DNA of 64,000 nucleotides from Beroe forskalii. Taxonomy: Eukaryota; Ctenophora; Nuda; Beroida; Beroidae. How positions within the stretch are numbered: the first letter of the stretch is position 1; each line of letters begins with the position of its first letter. Positions 44,900-57,500 of this stretch are shown here, piece by piece. Both the position numbers and the translations under genes were made by a program. Where the stretch lies: positions 62,001 through 126,000 of the forward strand of contig WFMF01000104.1 of assembly GCA_011033025.1 (NCBI GenBank), given 5' to 3'. Below the pieces are notes generated by a model, which was given only the letters and a program-made list of their open reading frames with translations, made no database searches and had not been told where the DNA came from.

Positions 44900-45760
44900 A
44901 GTTAAGTTTTAAGTTATGTCAGATAGATAACTATACCGTAAGATAAATTATTTCAGAATAAATGCTCTTTTTTGTTGGGATTACTTATTACTATGAATAG
45001 AAAAAAGAGACCCAAATTCCCTTCATCATTTGTGATAATGATATGCAATAATTTAAGGGCTGGCATCCTGTTAAAAACTCTTTTGCCTTGAAGGCTAACT
45101 AAGATAAATTTTTTATTGAGTGATTGTATTTTTGCGTAGTCGTCAGATCACTGTTTTATGACGTCCTTAATAAGAGATAATAAACCTCCTCTGCTGTTTT
45201 TCCAGTGGCATCTAGTTGACTCAATCGCAGCCTGTATAATTATGTTAATAGACCTCCATTCAATTAATTAGATTAGATTATGTAAGATTTGACTTCAATA
45301 TGTTAACTACTTATGCTAACTATTGGCGAAATATTTAGCCATTAAAACTGGACCAACGTTCAATATTGGGCATTGGCGTTACCTATTGGATAAATAGATT
45401 TCGTTCCTATTTTATGGTTAGAATTGTAACCATTTTCTTGTATACGGTATGGGTGACAGTTAAGCTTGAATGTGAATTTATAGTGATATTTAAGTCAGGA
45501 TTGAGGTTATGGAAAGTTGGTACAATTTACAGTGATATACCTAAGATCATTTTTGAGAGTGTAAGCTAGTCGATCTGTAAAATATCGTGTTTTATATTTT
45601 TCAACCCTGATAACATAGTAGAATCTGCCTCCTGTTAGTTGTTACAGATACTCAAACGCCATCATCCTTATAATTTTTACAGGGGGCGAAATTTACATCA
45701 TGACTGAAATCGAAATGAAAATAAGCATGATAACTTATACAAACTGCACATGTCACTTAT
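44900..45760. other. Intergenic between PCCA and the GPCR gene
   Basis: AT-rich sequence, short frames only, no recognised repeats or RNA genes. Confidence 0.4.
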
Positions 45761-45767
45761 AGCAATC

Positions 45768-47647
45768 TTACTTCATGGGATCCAGTCTCTGAGTATCTTT
45801 TGACTCCACAACCGACATTTCACTGACAGGATTTTGCATAGACGATACACGACGCATTTTAACCGAGATAGCATTCATCAGCGGCTCTCTCAAGCTCTGA
45901 CTCCGCATTATCAAAATGAGCGGATTGAGAGCAGAGGAGAGGAAGGGGAATGTGGTGCTGGTGACGTAGCAGAACTGCAGGATAACAGGGTTACCCCAGT
46001 ACCCTATGTTGAGGACAAGGAGGGTCGTCATGAAGACCGTGTAGACTGTGTTACAGACCGCGAAGACGGCAGTCAGCATGATAATCGTCATGGTAATGTC
46101 TCGTTCTCTGCTGCTGGACTCGTCCGTTTTATTGCTCCTGACCCGGGCCTGGTTCCTGGCTAGAGTCCACCAGTTGATACCGAGACAGGTGAGAGATATG
46201 ACCACTGCAACGATGAAGGGACTGCAGGAAGTTCCAAATGTTACATAAAACGGAACTTTGATTGTTTTGTTGGTATCGTTTCCGGCATTGAGATTACTCA
46301 CTGATCCAACGATAGTTTTGATGGAAGATTCGCCCACAAACGGTACGAAAACGTACCGAAGTTTACTCTCGTAAAACGGTCCTTGGTCTAATATCTGAAC
46401 GGCGTCGTACATGATCAAACAGAGGAGAATGATGGGGCATAACGCAACGGACACCCACATGGGTCTCCGTCTGATCTGGTGGAAGGGTTGGGTGATGTTG
46501 ATTGTCCGGACTACGATGAGCACTATGTTGATAAAGACTGAAACTCGTAGCACCAGAGCCGTGAAGACGTAAACTGCTCCAAGAAGGTGCAGGAGGGTTG
46601 CACCTTCGGGCTCACCAATCACACCAGTGTCAGCTGAGGAGTGAGGGTGTTAACTGTTTCAGATAACTTATAATCAACATTCAACAACTGCAATGTCAAG
46701 TTTCTAAGGATTTATCTGTCCAAAGAACCGATTCGTTGCGTTTTGACCTTTATAGACATTGTTAACTAAATAAGTTAGTTTTGGACTTGGAGGGCCCTTT
46801 TTATGATCCATGGGAGTTCAATTTGAATTATCACTCCATTATTACGGTTACCCAGGTGTCGCCACATCGAGAAGTTAGCTGTTAGACTTAGAGTCACCTG
46901 GCTCTTGTGGATCTGGATGTACAATTAATACAAATAAAAGTTCAAAGTGGAACTTGCCTCGAAGAAGCAGAGCTAGAGCTGGGAAGTGCAGAACTGCTGC
47001 AAGGCTCACCAGCAGATCTGTCATGGAAAGAGCCAGGTAGAGGGACGGGACTAGGTCTTTCCTCTTGCTCCAGTAGAACCGGATTATCCGACTGTTAGCA
47101 GCCAAACCGCTGATACCTGAGTGAGTTGAAATTTATGTGAACTTCGATGCAGAGTCCCAGTGTCCAGAGGATTTTAGCAAGAGAAGAAAATTTCATGAGA
47201 TCAGTTGAAAATTTTATGCTGGCTCGGTCCTAAGATTCATTACATTCCATGACAAATTACAGAGGCCCATATTCTTGTCTTCGTTCTAAGTACCTACAAC
47301 AAGTCTGGGTTACCTATGAGGAGTGATATGACTGCAAGGACCCATCCTGCACCATCTTCCAGTTCCTCATCGATTTCAGACCAATCCTGCGTCCCATCCT
47401 GGAACCAGTCATCGAACCACGAGTCTGTAGCGGTGTCGAGCCCTGTGGATCTTACCGTTGAAAGCGAGAGAGTTGGAATGTGGCTGATACCAGTTTCAGT
47501 GGATGTGTTGTGGCTGATACCAGCTCCTGTGGATGTGTTGTGGCTGATACCAGCTCCTGTGGATGTGTTGTGGCTGGGCGTGGGGGACCAAGTGTTTGGG
47601 GGCCATGTTGGAGGTTCAGTAGATCTCGTGTAGTGTGCGTTGGTCAT
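45768..47647 (-). CDS. Rhodopsin-like (class A) G protein-coupled receptor
   Basis: Three exons on minus: 47314-47647, 46958-47116 and 45768-46633, about 452 residues. The N-terminus is Ser/Thr-rich with three repeats of HNTSTGAGIS (possible N-glycosylation) and an acidic stretch before the membrane. Helices: TM1 WVLAVISLLIGISGLAANSR (split by an intron; the Asn is in place), TM2 LALSMTDLLVSLAAVLHFPA, TM3 ending VVRTINITQPF where DRY usually stands, TM4 VSVALCPIILLCLIMY, TM5 FIVAVVISLTCLGINWW, TM6 with TMTIIMLTAVFAVCNT, TM7 FPFLSSALNPLILIM (NPLIL instead of NPxxY). Intron 2 appears to use a GC donor (GAG|GCAAGT), which is the only choice that joins phase 1 to phase 1. Ligand unknown. The start is uncertain: upstream in-frame FLGLFL could belong to a signal peptide. 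Confidence 0.82.
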
Positions 47648-47649
47648 GA

Positions 47650-49430
47650 GAAATAAACCTAGGAATTTAAAAATTTAGAAGGTAAGAACTGAAATGTTTG
47701 GTAGCACCTCAGGAATAAAGATTCATTGGTCACTGGAAGTGGAACCAGTTCAATGGCAATTGACTTAGCCGATTGAAGTTTATAAAAATCATAAAACGCA
47801 GGATTATTATATTCAAAAAGAAGGAACAAAAAAACAAATCGAATAGGGCCAAACAGACACTTGAAGGATGTTCAGCGGTCACGAAAACCCCCATCTGTCT
47901 ATGATAAAAATTCTAAAAGTGTGACTTTCAAATTTTCAGCCAAGCATGTACACTGTACAGTGAAAAAACTAAAAGGGCGTGGACATTTTGGGTGTGTTCT
48001 AATGACTAATTGCAACATGTTGCTTGAACCAGGGTGCTTTCAAAGGCACCAAACTAGCATATGCATACTCATCTTTGGCTAGCTACTGATTACTAGATTA
48101 TAACAGTGATTCAGCATAATTTATACTATAAAGAATAATTATGATAATTATGATAATTATAATAATTATAATAATTATAATAATTTATAACAATATGAAC
48201 ATTGAGTTAGTTGCATAATGTCTGCCTTACAACTTACACTAAGCAACTGCGTCACTTTATTACTATAAGTGCGATTTTGATAAACTAGCACTGATTAAAA
48301 TTGCCTTCTCAGAATAATGTATCATTGTTCAAAATATTGTGTATTTTCGGTACCATGTTAAGCTATAGATAAATGGGGCTGGAGGAAATTTAGCCAAAAT
48401 TTGGGGGTGATTGCGTGGGTAATGTAGCCAAAAGTTGGGGACAATTACGAAGAGGCCGGTGTCAGCTAGAGAATCTGAACGAGGGTCTGAATTCTCAAAA
48501 AGATGAAAATCTCTTATTTTAGTTGAGCTTATAGACAATAAAAATGTTCCTGAAATTGACTATTCCTCAAATACTATTCCAAGAGTACTCATGGAAAGAT
48601 ATTCGTATTGGACTCAAGTCAAGAGCCTATACTATTCGAAGTCAGCACAAAGGAGCAGGGTCCTGTGAAGTAGAAACAGATCCTATAAGGTCTGTACCAG
48701 TACTGTTCTGTAAGTCTATAAGAGCATTGAATAACAAGAGGTTATTATCATTTGATCTATGTACAGTCCATTACCATATTGCCCCTTGACAAAGTGGTTT
48801 CATTGTATCAGCTGCCCAATTGTTTGTATGTCATAGTTTTATACGCTCAATTGCTCTTAGCGGCGGATCCTAATTATGCGTCCTAACTACCCTTAGTACC
48901 GACCATACCATTGTTCCTTCTCGGCAGTAGGAAGTATTGCTAGATGTCCAGTAGGTACATCTCATAATATTGGATGAATGCTTCACTTTCATGGGCATTT
49001 CCACAAAATTACGCTGGTAAGTGGTAGCCGGTTGCAGAATTCAGCAAAATCTGATCGATTGAGTTCCAATTGTTAATTGGTTAATTTGGCATTTTAATTT
49101 TCTAACCATTTTGTCAGCATTGTAGCTATTCAAAATATGGCCGGTTTGAATAACATAATAAGGGCCAATAAACAACACGACTCGGAAAACAAAAAATCGA
49201 CTTTAGATGCATGGCATTAGCAATGGAAGTGAAAATATTCTTTGTTTATTAAACGTCAATTTGTTAAACGTCAATTGTCCGAATGAGAAAGGTGAATGAA
49301 AAATAATTAGGCGCTGTTATAGAAATAAACATAGTTCAATTTACACTGTTCAATGGGACATAGGACCTATCATCATTGCTCTGAATGCTCTTACATGACT
49401 AAACGAGCCGGTCTTACACATTCTTTACAG
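47650..49430. other. Intergenic, no gene supported
   Basis: Short frames only. It contains a (TAATTA)n microsatellite at about 48130-48195. No RNA gene seen. Confidence 0.4.
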
Positions 49431-49640
49431 TTAGCGGTGTGGTTAAGGGATCGTTCTCTCAAAGGAGAGGTCTTGGTTTGATTCGCGGCCGTGCCTAATT
49501 CGTGCTAAGGGTTAGAACTCTCACCAATTCGGCCACAGCCCACACGGTTCACTCGGCCGAGTGTACAGCAAAAGTTGCAGCAGTGTAGAAGGGTGAAATG
49601 GGGAGCTGCCCATTGCATCGAAGTTCCGGGCGATTGGAGT
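49431..49640 (+). mobile_element. Probable tRNA-derived SINE
   Basis: The head resembles a tRNA gene: TTAGCGGTGTGGTTAAGGG (A-box-like), a central CTCTCAAAGGAGAG stem, and GGTTTGATTCG (B-box-like, consensus GGTTCGANTCC). It is followed by an unrelated body. The acceptor stem does not close and the loops are off-size, so it is not a functional tRNA. The 3' end is not defined. Confidence 0.45.
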
Positions 49641-50777
49641 ATTGTCATTGATAACATTTACACAACACTTCCTAAACCGTCACTGGCTTGATTACTTGGA
49701 ATCCTTCGATTCTGTATGTCATTGAATGGGGCGTTCAAACACTCATGAGGTCCGATCAGTCTCCCAACTTTCCAGCGTACTGGACTAGGATTAAGGAAAA
49801 CTATGCACTCAACTGGTCTTCGTACAACCAGTTGAGAAGAACCCTGCAGTTTCAAATGACAATTGGCACTTCGTCTCAGTGCTGTGTATGGGAGAACTAT
49901 GTACGAGGCACTAAGTCTCCACGACAGTGTGGAAACTGTGGAATGTGAATGTGAAAACAAATGAGTCCCCTTCATTCTGCTAAAATGGCATGAAAGTAGT
50001 ACTTAAAAGAATTAAGCCATCCGATCTAATTCTCGCCACACGTTGTCTTATTCATATTGCTTATACAGGCAACACTCTTTTACATTCTGTCACAAATAAC
50101 CTATTAAACTACGTTCGCCAATAACCCTAAACTCCTAAACAAAGGCCGCCAATTTACCTAATCAATAATTAGTTGGATAAAGGTTTAAATCTGTGACAAC
50201 ACTCAGAGCGGTTTATTTGGGAGACATACCCAAAGATTGGTTAACTGTTTGTTGGAGTGATTGATCAATGCTACCGTTTAGAGGGGTCTACAAATGCTGA
50301 TAGAGGAGAGGAAGGGGATTGAAAAAGGCCAAAAAAAATTACGGCTGCCCTGTTGGACAAAAATTTGAATCGTCGCGCACGTACCGCCTAAACTTCGGTA
50401 TATCCAACAATGAATATAAGCGCGCGCGTTAATTAATTGAACTTTCGCGGCAAGTAATATAGAAAATTTATGGTGCGTGTAACGTTGATTCCATTGAAAA
50501 TAATTGCCACTCTGTGACAGTCTCTAAAATGGCTTCAATTTTGCAGCCAAGTAGGAGAGCGATGTTCTTATCTTGATAAGGCATTACATGACGCGAGATA
50601 CGTAGGTATACCGCGAGAATCTGAATACGTTAACCCACTAATGTACCGATTGAGAGGCAGTCCTGAAAATTTGGATACGCTGATTTCAAATATTTTGCTC
50701 TTAATACTGTCAGATGCCCGAGAAGGAAGGCAAACGAAGGTTTGGAGAAGGAAGGCAAAGGGGTGTTGGAGTAGGGG

Positions 50778-51003
50778 TTAGCCGGCCGGCTAACCGGCTG
50801 GCCGGTCGGCTAGCCGATTGGCTCACCGGCTAGCCGACCGGCTAACCGACCGGCTAGCCTGCCGGCTAACTGGCAAGCCGGTCGGCTAGCCGACCGGCTG
50901 ATTGACTAGCCGGCCGGCTAGCCGGTTGGCTCACCGGCTGGCCGGCCGGCTAGCCGACCGGCCAGCCGGCCGGCTAACCGGCTGGCCGGCCGGCCAGCCG
51001 GTC
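50778..51003. repeat. GC-rich self-complementary tract of GCCGGCNNGCTA words
   Basis: About 225 bp made of GGCTAGCC, GCCGGCCGGC and GGCTAACC words with a 10-12 bp rhythm. Nearly every word is its own complement, so the tract can fold in many registers. Abrupt GC contrast with the flanks. It lies just beyond the 3' end of RFC2 (minus). Confidence 0.85.
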
Positions 51004-51411
51004 GTGTCGGAATAGTTCAAGACTGCCGCAGAAAATCCAAGTTGGATATGAAATCAGAATTAAGACAATACTTTAAAGGAATAGCAGTTTGTTAATAAAG
51101 CCCATATTTGGAAAAAATGAAAAACACAGTTGAAGAATAAAAAGTAAAATGCGAAATAAATTACAATTAAATTAGGTTTATGAATTATGAAAAACCAATA
51201 ATAAAAAGCGATTCGTTTCATTGACCTAGCTACCTTAAAAGCATTTCGAAACATACTTCTTAATAAAAGTTCTCGGTTTAAATATCAAAATAAAAAGAGA
51301 AGTATCTGAGAAGTATCATCCGATAGAAACTTCTTTGCAATATCTATCCTCTATGGTGATCAATGTCATAGTAAAGCTACAAATTGATAGACAATAAATA
51401 TTAAGTTTACT

Positions 51412-51519
51412 GAGTCGTTGACTTAGTGACACTCACTCTGCACAGTCTAGCTAACATGCCACTAAGTCATTGACTTAGTGACACTCACTCTGCACAGTCT
51501 AGCTAACATGCCACTAAGT
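51412..51519 (-). repeat. 52-bp duplication at the coding end of RFC2
   Basis: TTGACTTAGTGACACTCACT then CTGCACAGTCTAGCTAACAT then GCCACTAAG occurs twice in tandem. The inner copy encodes the last residues ([15 protein letters not shown]) and stop; the outer copy is a non-coding echo downstream. Confidence 0.85.
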
Positions 51520-54500
51520 TGAAGCAGCGAGTTTACTCCCTGTGTTATCCTGAGGTGCGTATACCCCACTTCCTTGAGGTACAGTAACTTCTTGTACTCG
51601 GGCATGTCGTAGTTCTGACAAACCTGGAGGGTACAGTCATGACTTACAAAAATATGGAAAAAAAAGTACATTCCTCTGGGTTGTTATTAAAACAATTTTC
51701 ATCTCCATCGCTATCATCTCTTCATCGTTATCATCACTTCAACTAGGGATTATAGCGAGAAAAAAGAGAATTTAGGAAAGATACGAACCTTTCGCACGTT
51801 GTTAATGATATCTTCTGAGGAGTAGCCTAACTTCCAGAGGGAATGTAGGATCTTGTAAGCGGCGTCTATCTCCTGCTCGAGGCAGTGCTTCAACATGTCC
51901 TTGACAAGGAGGGGATGGGGCTCGTCACACACCTTGAACACATTCGTGCTGTTCACGATACCGTAGCCCTGGGGAGGCGAGGGGTAAGTGGGAGTGAGTG
52001 GGCGTGTGGGAGTGGGTGGGTGTGAGAGGTGAGAGAGAGAGTGAGAGGTGAGAGGGAGGGAGAGGTGAGTGCGAGTGAGAGGTGAGTAGGAATGAGAGGT
52101 GAGAGAGAGTGAGAGGTGAGAGGGAGTGAGAGGTGAGTGGAAGTGAGGTGAGTGGGAGTGAGAGGTGAGTGGAAGTGAGGTGAGTGGGAGTGAGAGGTGA
52201 GTGGGAGTGAGAGGATTAGCGGCTTAGTAGCATAATGAGGATTCTAGCGTTTAATAAGGAAAAGAAATGCCGAAATCCATGATGGATTGGAGTAGTGTCG
52301 GGAATAGTTAATGGAGGATTGGAGGAATACGGATTTGTAAGTTTGCCATATTCTTGAGAAAAAAGCCACCATTTACACTTGAAGCCGACCTGGTGTGTTG
52401 CTTGAAGGTTGTTAATAGCCTGCCTCATGTCCCCTTGAGCAGTGAAGATGACAGCCTCCAAACCATCGTCTGTTTTCACAACGTTCTCAGTGTCACAGAT
52501 CTGTAGGAGTCGAGACAGTACTTGAGCGTCCGTTACACGCGAATACCTGTAACAAAGGGTACTTGTAGTGCTATGCTGCATTTCCATATCATTTCGTAGA
52601 CGGTAGAACATGCCTTAGATCATAGTTGCCAAATTTTGAAAAAACCGTCGCAGGGCAAGATTTTTGACGAAAAGAAGGGCAAAAAGAAGGGCAATAGGTA
52701 CCTTTTTGCGGAGCAAAATTGGTCATTTTGGTCATTTTAGCAGGCAAATCACCATAGGCTTTTAGGTACCTTTTTGAACACCAGCTACACCAACCAATTA
52801 TGGGTACCTTTTCGAACAAACAGTTACACCAACCATTAATGTGTACCTTTCTGAACCACCAGTTACACTAAAAAATTATGGGTACCTTTCTGAACCACCA
52901 GTTTCGCCAACCTATTATGGGTACCTTTTCTAACATACAGTTACACCAATCAATTATGGGTACCTTTCTGAACCACCAGTTACACCAACTAATTATGGGT
53001 ACCTTTCTGAACCACCATTTATGCTAACCAATTATGGGTACCTTTCTGAGCCACCAGATACACTAATCAATTATGGGTACCTTTCTGAACCACCAGTTAC
53101 ACTCACCAATTATGGGTACCTTTCTGAGCCACCAGTTACACCGACTAATTATGGGTACCTTTCTGAACCACCAGTTACACTAACAAATTATGGGTACCCT
53201 TTTGAACCACCAGTTACACTAAACAATTATGGGTACCTTTCTGAACCACTAGTTACACCAACCAATTATGGGTACATTTCTGAACCACCAGTTACACCAA
53301 CCAATTATGGGTACCTTTCTGAACCACCAGTTACACCAACCAATTATGGGTACCTTTCTAAAGTCTGAACCACCAGTTACACTAACCAATTATGGGTATC
53401 TTTGTAAACCACTAGTTACACCAACCAATTATGGGTACATTTCTGAACCACCAGTTACACTAACCAATTATGGGTACCTTTCAATAACCAGTTACACCAA
53501 TTACCAATTATGGGTACTTTTCTGAACCACCAGTTACACTAACCAATTATGGGTACCTTTCAATAACCAGTTACACCAATTACCAATTATGGGTACTTTT
53601 CTGAACCACCAGTTACACCAACCAATTATGGGTACCTTTTTGAACCACCAGTTACACCAAGCAATTATGGGTACCTTTCAATAACCAGTTACACCAGTTA
53701 CCAATTATGGATACCTTTCTGAACCACCAGCTACACCAACCAATTATGGGTACATTTCTGAACCACCAGTTACACTAACCAATTATGGGTACCTTTCAAT
53801 AACCAGTTACACCAATTACCAATTATGGGTACATTTCTGAACCACCAGTTACACTAACCAATTATGGGTACCTTTCAATAACCAGTTACACCAATTACCA
53901 ATTATGGGTACTTTTCTGAACCACCAGTTACACCAACCAATTATGGGTACCTTTTTGAACCACCAGTTACACCAAGCAATTATGGGTACCTTTTTGAACT
54001 ACCAGTTACACCAACCAATTATGGGTACCCTTCTGAACCACCAGTTACACTAAGCAATTATGGGTACCTTTCAATAACCAGTTACCAATTATGGGTACTT
54101 TTCTGAACCACCAGTTACACCAACCAATTATGGGTACCTTTTTGAACCACCAGTTACACCAACCAATTATGGGTACCTTTTTGAACCACCAGATACACTA
54201 AAAAATTATGGGTACCTTTCTGAACCACCAGTTTCACCAACCTATTATGGGTACCTTTTCTAACATACAGTTACACAAATCAATTATGGGTACCTTTCTG
54301 AACCACCAGTTACACCAACTAATTATGGGTACCTTTCTGAACCACCATTTATGTTAACCAATGTCCAATTATGGGTACTTTTCTGAGCCACCAGATACAC
54401 CAATCAATTATGGGTACCTTTCTAAACCACCAGTTACACTCACCAATTATGGGTACCTTTCTGAACCACCAGTTACACTAACAAATTATGGGTACCCTTT

Positions 54501-57500
54501 TGAACCACCAGTTACACCAACCAATTATGGGTACCTTTCTGAACCACTAGTTACACCAACCAATTATGGGTACATTTCTGAACCACCACTTACACCAACC
54601 AATCATGGGTACCTTTCTGAACCACCAGTTACACCAAGCAATTATGGGTACCTTTCTAAAGTCTGAACCACCAGTTACACTAACCAATTATGGGTACCTT
54701 TCTGAGCCACCAGTTACACCAACTAATTATGGGTACCTTTCTGAACCACCAGTTACACTAACCAATTATGGGTACCTTTCTGAACCACCAGTTACACTAA
54801 CAAATTATGGGTACCCTTTTGAACCACCAGTTACACTTAACAATTATGGGTACCTTTCTGAACCACTAGTTACACCAACCAATTATGGGTACATTTCTGA
54901 GCCACCAGTAACACCAGCCAATTATGGGTACCTTTCTGAACCACCAGTTACACTAACCAATTATGGATACCTTTGTAAACCACTAGTTACACCAACCAAT
55001 TATGGGTACAATTCTGAACCACCAGTTACACTCACCAATTATGGGTACCTTTCAATAACCAGTTACACCAGTTACCAATTATGGGTACTTTTCTGAACCA
55101 CCAGTTACACCAACCAATTATGGGTACCTTTTTGATCCACCAGTTACACCAACCAATTATGGGTACCTTTCAATAACCAGTTACACCAGTTACCAATTAT
55201 GGGTACCTTTCTGAACCACCAGTTACACAAACTAATTATGGGTACCTTTCTGAACCACCAGTTACACTAACCACCTATGGGTACCTTTCTGAACCACCAG
55301 TTACACTAACAAATTATGGGTACCCTTTTGAACCACCAGTTACACTAAACAATTATGGGTACCTTTTTGAACCACCAGTTACACCAACCAATTATGGGTA
55401 CCTTTTTGAACCACCAGTTACACCAACTAATTATGGGTACCTTTCTGAACCACCAGTTACACTAACCAATTATGGGTACCTTTCTGAATCACCAGTTACA
55501 CTAACAAATTATGGGTACCCTTTTGAACCACCAGTTACACTAAACAATTATGGGTACCTTTCTGAACCACTAGTTACACCAACCAATTATGGGTACATTT
55601 CTGAACCACCACTTACACCAACCAATCATGGGTACCTTTCTGAACCACCAGTTACACCAAGCAATTATGGGTACCTTTGTAAACCACTAGTTACACCAAC
55701 CAATTATGGGTACAATTCTGAACCACCAGTTACACTCACCAATTATGGGTACCTTTCAATAACCAGTTACACCAGTTACCAATTATGGGTACTTTTCTGA
55801 ACCACCAGTTACACCAACCAATTATGGGTACCTTTTTGAACCACCAGTTACACCAACCAATTATGGGTACCTTTCAATAACCAGTTACACCAGTTACCAA
55901 TTATGGGTACCTTTCTGAACCACCAGTTACACCAACCAATTATGGGTACCTTTTTGAACCACCAGCTACACCAACCAATTATGGGTACCTTTCTGAACTA
56001 CCAGTTACAATAACCAATTATGGGTACCTTTCTGAGCAACCAGTTTCGCCACCAATTACACCAACCAATTATGGGTACCTTTCTGAACCACCAGTAACAC
56101 TAACAATTATGGGTACTTTTCTGAACCGCCAGGTAAACTAAACAATTATGGGAACCTTTCCGAACCACCAGTTACACTAAACAATTATGGGTACCTTTTT
56201 GAACCACCAGTTACACTAACCAATTATGGGTACCTTTCTGAACCACCAGTTACGCCACCAATTACCACAACCAATCACAAAAACCAATTTTGGGTACCTT
56301 TCTGAACCACCAGTTAAACTAAACAATTATGTGCACCTTTCTGAACCACCAGTTACACCAACCAATTATGGGTACCTTTCTGAACCACCAGTTACACTAA
56401 CCAATTGTGGGTACTGTTCTGAACCACCAGTTACCCCGAACCAATTATGGGTACCTTTTCGAACAACCAGTTACTCAGTTACACCATTCAATTATGGGCA
56501 CCTTTCTGAGCCACCAGTTACGCCACCAAGTACACCAACCAATTACGGGTACCTTTCTAAACCACCAGTTACACTAACCAATTATGGGTACCTTCCTGAA
56601 GCAACAGTTACAACATCAATTATGGGTACTTTTCTGAACCACCAGTTACACTAAACAATTATGGGCACCTTTCCGAACCAACGGTTACACTAACCAATCA
56701 TGGGTACCTTTCTGAACCACCAGTTACGCCAACCAATTATGGGTACCTTTCCGAACAACCAGTTACACCAACCAATTATGGGTACCTTTTCGAACAACCA
56801 GTTACACCAACCAATTATGGGTACCTTTCTGAACCACCAGTTACACTAACCAATTATGGGTAGGTACCTTTCTGAACCACCAGTTACATCAACCAATTAT
56901 GGTTACCTTTCTCAACCACCAGTTACACTAAACAATTATGGGTACCTTTCTGAACCACCAGTTACACTGAGCCATTATGGGTACCTTTTCGAACCACCAG
57001 TTACACTGAGCAATTATGGGTACCTTTTCGAATAACCAGGTAACTTTGGGTATTGGGTATTTTTGACACTTATGCTCATCCTGCTAAGTATACTTTTTTA
57101 AACTGCACTAACGTCCATACCAATATAAGTACTTTTAAAAATTGAAATAGTGCCGATACCATCTTCAGCATTTCTGTGTTCCACAAAATACACAACTTTG
57201 CAGAAATTCGATAAACCCATCGATGAAGATGCTTGTAATCCAAATGATGATTGATGAATCACTGATTCAGGCTACAGGTATACTAATCAATTAGTGTGTT
57301 TTTATTTTTCCAACTCACCGATTTTAAAATCTTATTCCTATGATACAGGAAAATATAGGTACCTTTCGGACTGATTTGCCCTGCTAAAGCAGGGCTCGGT
57401 TTGCAAAGCAGGGCAAAAAGAAGGGCAAAGCAGGGCACCCTGCGAAAGAAGGGCAAATTGGCATCTATGCCTTAGATACGTCACTGTACGATGCTGGGAG

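Noticed and set aside
47316..47633. Plus-strand 105-residue frame over the GPCR N-terminus
   Set aside because: Complement of the Ser/Thr repeat exon, which joins in phase to TM exons on minus.
49431..49495. Functional tRNA gene
   Set aside because: A- and B-box-like words are present but the acceptor and T stems do not pair properly; better explained as a SINE head.
52745..57040. CRISPR-like array
   Set aside because: Units are directly tandem without unique spacers, and the genome is eukaryotic.
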